A stretch of DNA of 38,186 nucleotides from Chthoniobacterales bacterium (lineage in GTDB: Bacteria > Verrucomicrobiota > Verrucomicrobiia > Chthoniobacterales > UBA10450): assembly GCA_025929155.1 (NCBI GenBank), contig JAICMR010000011.1:1-38186 (forward strand). The letters are read 5' to 3'. The stretch's first letter is position 1. Every line of letters starts with the position of its first letter. Below, piece after piece: positions 33,306 to 38,186 of the stretch. A program made the translations under genes and the position numbers. Under the pieces are notes generated by a model. The model was not told the origin of the DNA, did not search any database, and saw only the letters and a program-made list of their open reading frames with translations.

Positions 33306-34706
33306 TTAAGTCTCGTTGGTCGCGTGGCTGTAGGAGCTCTCGACCCGCTCCGCCACATCGCGATAACCGTAATCTGCTTCGTAGATTTCTTTCATTGTCT
33401 CAATGTATTTTTCGGTCTCGCCCATCCGCTCGTAAACGACGCCGAGGTCGTAAATAATTTCCTTTTTCAAGGCATCCATCGCGAGCGTCTCGCGAGCGGC
33501 GTCAACGAGTTGCTTGGCAGCGAGATCGAGCATCCCAAGTTCGCGATAACAGCGGCCTAACAAATTCATTGCCTGCAGGCGCGCATTGGGATTTTGCCGG
33601 GCTCGCTGTAACTCCGGGAGCGCATCTCGATACCGGCCGGCGTTCGTCAGGTGTTTTCCCAGCTCGTAGCGGAGCTGCAAATCAGTCGGATTGCGATCGA
33701 GAAGTTTCCGCGCGTCCTCGATCAGCATCTCCGCCCGACGCTTCCTGGCGTCCTCAAGTGCAGCCATTTTTTGGGCGCGTTGCGGATCGCTGCTCCCGTG
33801 AACCGCGAGATAGGCTTCGTCGTTGCGGATCTGCCGCTCAAGCTGCCGCATCTTCAGCTCCGCGAGTTTGCGCCCCAAAGCAGGGTCAGCGCCATGTCTC
33901 AGATCAACCGCGTATTGATACCACGCAATTGCTCCGTCCAGATCTTCGTTCTGACCGTGCAATGCGCCCAGGCGTTCGACCAGATCGAGATTCTCCGGTT
34001 CCCCTTCGTGGCGCGCGAAAGTTTCCGCGATCTGTTGCTCGATCGAATCTGCACTTAGCTGCGCGAACGAGGTGGTTACTTCCTTATCCTTGATTAGCTC
34101 GCGGTAACTTCCGGCTTCAGCCCAGCCGCCGGTTTGCATCGAGGCGCGCGCCGAGGCGTCTCTGCCGAGCTTGAACGCCCTGAGGTCGTGAGGGTCGATT
34201 TCGTTGATCCGATTATAAACTTCAACGGCTTTATCGCTCTGCTCAAATCGGAGGTAAAGCCGGCCCAACTCGTGTAGCACCTTCAAGTCTTGAGGGTCGT
34301 TTTCGAGCAGGGTCTCCATCGCCAGGATCGCGATCTCCGGTTGTTCGGCCGCGACCGCCGCGTCTTTCAGGAGCATATTCGCTTGGAAATTGTAGGGCGC
34401 ATTCTCGAGAATTTTCTCGGCCATCTCGATGGTCTTATTTGGATTTTTTTTCAGCTCGCGCTGTGCTTTGACTGTTGCAAGCGGTGACGCCGAGATGTTG
34501 AAGAAGCTTTTCGGTTCGCTCTTAGCCCGCGCCACAGCGGCGCGGCGCAACATCTGGCGGCCAGAAAGAAAGGCGGGCTCTTGTTTCAAAAGATTCTGCA
34601 GCAGCTGAATGGCATACTCGAAGTTCCGCAGCTCGATCGCAGCGACGGCTTTCAACCAGAGGCCGCGAAGTGGATCGCTCAGATCCTTTTCGGTTTTGAG
34701 GGACAT
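33306..34706 (-). CDS. TPR-repeat protein
   Basis: 466 aa, soluble, with no signal peptide. Several tetratricopeptide units are visible: NFEYAIQLLQNLLKQEPAF (about 28-46), TIEMAEKILENAPYNFQANM, LKVLHELGRLYLRFEQSDKA, LDLVERLGALHGQNEDLDGA, LQLRYELGKHLTNAGRYRDA and KKEIIYDLGVVYERMGETEK. A charged coiled-coil-like stretch (LAELKMRQLERQIRNDEAYL) interrupts the array near 285-325. TPR arrays are protein-protein interaction scaffolds; the partner is unknown. It starts 86 bp after the mutS stop on the same strand and may be read from the mutS transcript. Confidence 0.85.
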   Translation of the reverse strand: MSLKTEKDLSDPLRGLWLKAVAAIELRNFEYAIQLLQNLLKQEPAFLSGRQMLRRAAVARAKSEPKSFFNISASPLATVKAQRELKKNPNKTIEMAEKILENAPYNFQANMLLKDAAVAAEQPEIAILAMETLLENDPQDLKVLHELGRLYLRFEQSDKAVEVYNRINEIDPHDLRAFKLGRDASARASMQTGGWAEAGSYRELIKDKEVTTSFAQLSADSIEQQIAETFARHEGEPENLDLVERLGALHGQNEDLDGAIAWYQYAVDLRHGADPALGRKLAELKMRQLERQIRNDEAYLAVHGSSDPQRAQKMAALEDARKRRAEMLIEDARKLLDRNPTDLQLRYELGKHLTNAGRYRDALPELQRARQNPNARLQAMNLLGRCYRELGMLDLAAKQLVDAARETLAMDALKKEIIYDLGVVYERMGETEKYIETMKEIYEADYGYRDVAERVESSYSHATNET

Positions 34707-34791
34707 GGGCAGAGAGGGGAGCTCAGAAATTATCCGTCAGCGGTCGCGGAGTCATTCAAATAATTTCGTTGGTCTGCAGCAGATGCTCGTC

Positions 34792-37314
34792 CTAAAGCAG
34801 ATCGAGCTGTGGCTTCTGCGCCTTCGGGAGAGCATTGCTACGGCGCGTTTTGCCGCGACTGGGTTTCCTTTCCTCCGTGTTTGGATTCTCCAAATGTGCC
34901 AGAATGTCTTTTGCGCGCTCGAGGATTTCGCGCGGCAAGCCGGCGAGACGCGCGACCTGGATCCCGTAGCTTTTATCCGCGCCGCCGGAAACAATCTTGC
35001 GCAGGAAAATGATCTGCTCGTTCCATTCCCGCACGGCAACATTCAAGTTCACGACGCCGCCGCGCTGCTCAGCCAGTTTCGTCAGCTCGTGGTAATGAGT
35101 CGCGAAGAGGGTGCGCGCTTTGATTTTGTCGTGCAGGAACTCAGCTACACTCCAGGCAATCGATAGCCCGTCAAAGGTCGAAGTGCCGCGGCCGATCTCA
35201 TCAAGAATCACAAGACTGCGCTCAGTCGCGTTGTTCACGATGTTCGCAGTTTCGTTCATCTCAACCATGAAAGTAGATTGGCCGCGAGAGAGGTCGTCAT
35301 TCGCGCCAACCCGGGTAAAGATGCGATCGACCAGGCCGATTTCGGCGCTGGCGGCCGGGACGAAGCTGCCGATCTGCGCCATCAGAACGATGAGCGCGAC
35401 CTGCCGGATGTAGGTCGATTTGCCAGCCATATTCGGTCCGGTGATGAGAGCGAGCCGGAGCTTCTCGCCGTCGAGTTCGGTGTCGTTAGGCACGAACTTT
35501 TCCTCCGCGAGATTTTGATCGAGGACTGGATGGCGTGCGTCCTTCAGGCAAAGGCGGAGCGAGTCGTTCAGCTTCGGCCGGCAATAATGGAAAAGCCGCG
35601 CCGTTTCGCCTAACGAGCAAAGGACGTCGAGAGCGGCGATCGCGCTCGCGGTTTGCTGAATCGGAGCCTGTTCTTCCAGCGTTTGGTCACGCAACGCCTG
35701 GAAGAGTTGATACTCCAGATGCCGGGCACGCTCGTCGGCGCCGAGGATTTTTGACTCCATCTCCTTTAGCTCCGGGGTGATGAAACGTTCGCCGCCGACA
35801 GTGGTTTGTTTTCGGGTGTAATGCCCGGGTACATTTGCGAGATTCGACTTCGTGACCTCGATGAAGTAACCGAATACGGAGTTGAATCGAATTTTGAGCG
35901 ACTTGATTCCGGTTCGTGCGATCTCGCGCTCCTGCAACTCGCTGATCCAATTCTTCCCGTCCCGCGATGCCTGGCGCAGCTCGTCGAGTTGCGGATCAAA
36001 TCCGTCGCGAAAAATGCCGCCCTCCTTGACCGCGAGCGGAGGCTCGTCGGACAGCGCATCGGCTAATTTTGCCGCAAGCTCCGGCATTTCGCGCAGTTGG
36101 TTGTGCAGCTCTTGTGCAAGCGAGGCGGGAATTCTCTGACCGTTCCCCTGGTTTAAACCGAAGTTGATCCGGTCGAGAAGCTTTTGGAGTTCTTGTTTGA
36201 CCTCAGGGATTTGGGCTAACGAGATCTTCAATGCCGCCAGGTCGCGCGGATTGCCAGATGGTTGACTCAGCCGCCCGCAGGCGCGCTCGAGATCGCGGAT
36301 TGACCGCAACGCGTCACGCAAAGACGCGAGGAGATCCGGCTCCTGAAGGAGATCCGAGATAAACTGCTGGCGTTCCTCCAACTCCGGGAGTTCACGGATC
36401 GGCTGAAGAATCCAACTCCGCAGACGCCGTCCGCCCATTGGCGTGACCGTCCGATCCAGCGCCGCAAGCAAGCTGGTGTCGCGCGCGCCACGTGAACTGA
36501 CGAGATCGAGGTTAACCTGGGTCGCGGCGTCGAGCACGACGTGATTAGCGGCGGATTCGCAACGCAGCGAAGCAAGATGATCGATTTTCCGACGGAGCTG
36601 ATGTTTAAGGTAATGGACGATCGCGCCGGCCGCGCCGATAGCCTGCGGCAGATCGCTGCAGCCGAAGCCATCGAGGGATTTCACTTTGAATTGCTCGCAA
36701 AGCGTGAAACGCGCGTTCTCAGGCAGAAAAGCGTAGTGATCGTAGGAAAGTTTGCCCGGGACTTGATCAAACTGGCGCTCCTGCTTCTCACTCACAAGTA
36801 ACTCCGCGGGGGAGATCCGGGCGAGGGCGTCGAAAACCGCTGCTTCGGTCGACAGTTGCACGAGGCGAAACTCGCCAGTGGTCAGATCGGCGTAAGCCAT
36901 GCCGAACACGCCCTCATCTGCGAAAAGCGCTGCGAGATAATTGGCACGTTTGGACTCAAGGAGATCAAGGTCGCTGACCGTGCCGGCGCTGATGATCTGC
37001 GTGATGTCGCGCGTCACAATCCGCCCTGGCTGCGGCTCACTGGTTTGATCGCAAATCGCGACCCGCCGGCCCGCTTTGATGAGTTTGGCAATATAACTTT
37101 GCGCGGCGTGATAGGGCATTCCACACATCGGGACGTCGTTGCGTTTGGTGAGCGCCAGATTCAGCAGCGCAGAGGCGGATTTGGCGTCTTCAAAGAAAAG
37201 CTCGTAAAAGTCGCCTAACCGAAAGAGCAACAACGTGTCCGGCGGCACGCTGCCACGCAGCCGTCGGTATTGCTGCATCATTGGAGTTACGCGATCGCCC
37301 ATCCCAGGAAACAT
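34792..37314 (-). CDS. mutS: DNA mismatch repair protein MutS
   Basis: 840 aa, full length for bacterial MutS. The N-terminal mismatch-recognition domain has the Phe-x-Glu motif in DFYELF (Phe36, Glu38). Connector, lever and clamp domains follow. The C-terminal ABC ATPase has Walker A GPNMAGKSTYIRQ (about 625-637), DLSRGQSTFMVEM, Walker B/D-loop LVILDEIGRGTSTFDG (about 702-717) and the ATHYHELT switch. The basic, Lys-rich end (RKPSRGKTRRSN) is a linker, and a beta-clamp-type ending (QLDLL) closes the protein. It binds mispaired bases and recruits MutL. Two GCCTAACGA copies lie inside (35483, 35608), with a near copy at 36214. Confidence 0.97.
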   Translation of the reverse strand: MFPGMGDRVTPMMQQYRRLRGSVPPDTLLLFRLGDFYELFFEDAKSASALLNLALTKRNDVPMCGMPYHAAQSYIAKLIKAGRRVAICDQTSEPQPGRIVTRDITQIISAGTVSDLDLLESKRANYLAALFADEGVFGMAYADLTTGEFRLVQLSTEAAVFDALARISPAELLVSEKQERQFDQVPGKLSYDHYAFLPENARFTLCEQFKVKSLDGFGCSDLPQAIGAAGAIVHYLKHQLRRKIDHLASLRCESAANHVVLDAATQVNLDLVSSRGARDTSLLAALDRTVTPMGGRRLRSWILQPIRELPELEERQQFISDLLQEPDLLASLRDALRSIRDLERACGRLSQPSGNPRDLAALKISLAQIPEVKQELQKLLDRINFGLNQGNGQRIPASLAQELHNQLREMPELAAKLADALSDEPPLAVKEGGIFRDGFDPQLDELRQASRDGKNWISELQEREIARTGIKSLKIRFNSVFGYFIEVTKSNLANVPGHYTRKQTTVGGERFITPELKEMESKILGADERARHLEYQLFQALRDQTLEEQAPIQQTASAIAALDVLCSLGETARLFHYCRPKLNDSLRLCLKDARHPVLDQNLAEEKFVPNDTELDGEKLRLALITGPNMAGKSTYIRQVALIVLMAQIGSFVPAASAEIGLVDRIFTRVGANDDLSRGQSTFMVEMNETANIVNNATERSLVILDEIGRGTSTFDGLSIAWSVAEFLHDKIKARTLFATHYHELTKLAEQRGGVVNLNVAVREWNEQIIFLRKIVSGGADKSYGIQVARLAGLPREILERAKDILAHLENPNTEERKPSRGKTRRSNALPKAQKPQLDLL

Positions 37315-37601
37315 CTAATCGGCGGAGAGGAATTGCCAACGTGTTATTCTGAAGAATGAGCCCTAATATAACTGAAGCACGAAAAAGAGTGTAAAGTTCG
37401 GTTTCTCGGCGATCGCGGTCGTAACGTGTAATTTCGATGACCGGACGCTCGATGAAAGTTTGGCGAGGGGCGACAACTATCGATACTTTCACGTGCGCAG
37501 TTCCTGTTTGAGGCGTTACTCGCAGCTGAATCGGCCGGAACGTTTTGGAATGGCGTCAAGCAGAACTACCGTTATCAGCAGCTGGATTGATCGGCGCCAA
37601 G
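37315..37601. other. Gene-free stretch between mutS and the rRNA operon end
   Basis: About 290 bp upstream of mutS, so it should contain its promoter. Several A/T-rich spots exist (for example around 37366-37390), but no promoter pair is clear enough to call. No ORF here resembles a protein. Confidence 0.4.
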
Positions 37602-37636
37602 AAAAAGCCCGGCACCTTGTTTCCAAGATGCCGGGC
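37602..37636 (-). terminator. Intrinsic terminator of the rRNA operon
   Basis: Arms GCCCGGCA (37607-37614) and TGCCGGGC (37629-37636) form a perfect 8-bp outer stem, extended inward by CTTG/CAAG pairing. On the minus strand it is followed by five T (37602-37606). It lies directly downstream of the 5S gene and should end the rRNA transcript. Confidence 0.9.
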
Positions 37637-37643
37637 ATAAGTT

Positions 37644-37757
37644 CTGGCAACGTCCTACTCTCGCACAACCTATAGATGCACTACCATCGGGGCTGCAGCG
37701 TTTCACTTCCGTGTTCGGAATGGGAACGGGTGGTGCCACTGCGCTAGGATCACCAGA
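37644..37757 (-). rRNA. rrf: 5S ribosomal RNA
   Basis: The minus strand reads CTGGTGATCCTAGCGCAGTG, then the conserved CCCGTTCCCATTCCGAACAC and GGAAGTGAAACGC segments and ends in GTAGGACGTTGCCAGAA. These are the universal 5S loop A-C and helix IV/V elements, in order, with length about 114 nt. The exact ends are estimated by pairing of the terminal helix (CTGG/CCAG). It is downstream of the 23S gene in the same operon, with a spacer of about 196 bp holding no tRNA. Confidence 0.93.
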
Positions 37758-37953
37758 CTTCGCGACCGAGTTAAACGCCCGAGCGCGTCGGTCTGATGAT
37801 CTTATCTTGTCACCAGCTCTCGCTGATTCTCTGAAATCTACATACAGGAAGTTATTCCAACAGTTTAGGCTTCGTTTTGTTTAATTTTGTCATTCCTCTC
37901 AATTTGCCGCCGCCTCAGTTTTGAGGCCGAGGCGACGGGTTAATTGAAAAGTA

Positions 37954-38186
<233 letters not shown>

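Larger units (their letters stand above)
1091..35616. repeat. Dispersed 9-mer GCCTAACGA / TCGTTAGGC
   Basis: Exact copies of GCCTAACGA on the plus strand start at 1091, 19047, 19886, 25145, 31822 and 35608. Copies of the reverse complement TCGTTAGGC start at 9277, 21499, 21883, 22082, 23423, 24283, 28124, 28798 and 35483. One-mismatch copies include 1181, 6310, 8716, 17809, 20872, 28432, 33555 and 36214. Flanking bases are not conserved, so the unit is the 9-bp core and not part of a longer repeat. Copies in genes are read as Pro-Asn-Glu/Asp, Ser-Leu-Gly or Leu-Thr according to frame, and the copy at 23423 contains the TAA stop of the MFS gene. Thirteen of the fifteen lie between 19.0 and 35.6 kb. 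The role is unknown. Confidence 0.8.

Noticed and set aside
37758-37953. tRNA in the 5S-23S spacer
   Set aside because: No cloverleaf or GTTCGA-type T-loop could be found on either strand.

Overview
The window is GC-rich, densely coded bacterial DNA with a Gram-negative envelope: a beta-barrel outer-membrane protein, secreted proteins with Sec signal peptides, and NDH-2. Giant surface proteins that start with a FecR domain, together with DUF4142, DUF5996 and ECF sigma genes, fit a soil Verrucomicrobium of the Spartobacteria/Chthoniobacterales type. That placement is an inference from gene content. The partial 23S rRNA at the right edge would settle it.

Layout: 155-1063 is an MBL-fold hydrolase. 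The region 1197-14040 (minus strand) is a cell-surface block: two adjacent giant paralogues (1534 and 1823 aa), each with signal peptide, FecR domain, Pro/Thr linker and a long repetitive beta-rich passenger, followed by an FG-GAP repeat protein and a beta-barrel protein. An isolated rpmI (bL35) lies at 14131-14340, divergent from an NDH-2 gene (14434-15717) and a ketopantoate reductase (15826-16761). Next come an MFS exporter, a SAM methyltransferase, the pair clpS-DUF2017, and an ECF sigma factor overlapping a very small anti-sigma-like gene. A UBP zinc-finger protein, a DUF5996 protein, a membrane-anchored MsrB and a second MFS transporter follow.

The region 25049-27619 is a class I DNA methyltransferase/type IIG (MmeI-like) gene broken by several frameshifts. 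Beyond it lie a Zn-alcohol dehydrogenase and an NRAMP-like transporter (operon), a roughly 850-bp stretch of gene debris, and ftsY followed by a small membrane protein. A DUF4142 secreted protein with a clear terminator, a TPR protein, mutS, and finally the 3' end of an rRNA operon (23S-5S, minus strand, with a terminator) complete the window.

The most unusual signal is not a gene. The 9-mer GCCTAACGA (reverse complement TCGTTAGGC) occurs 15 times exactly, in both orientations, against about 0.3 expected in random sequence of this length. It also has many one-mismatch relatives. It sits in all reading frames of unrelated genes, brings in rare TTA/CTA codons, and in one case contains a gene's stop codon. 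This looks like a genome-wide DNA signal comparable in character to uptake sequences or HIP1. Several short intergenic inverted repeats are a second, separate layer of repetitive DNA.
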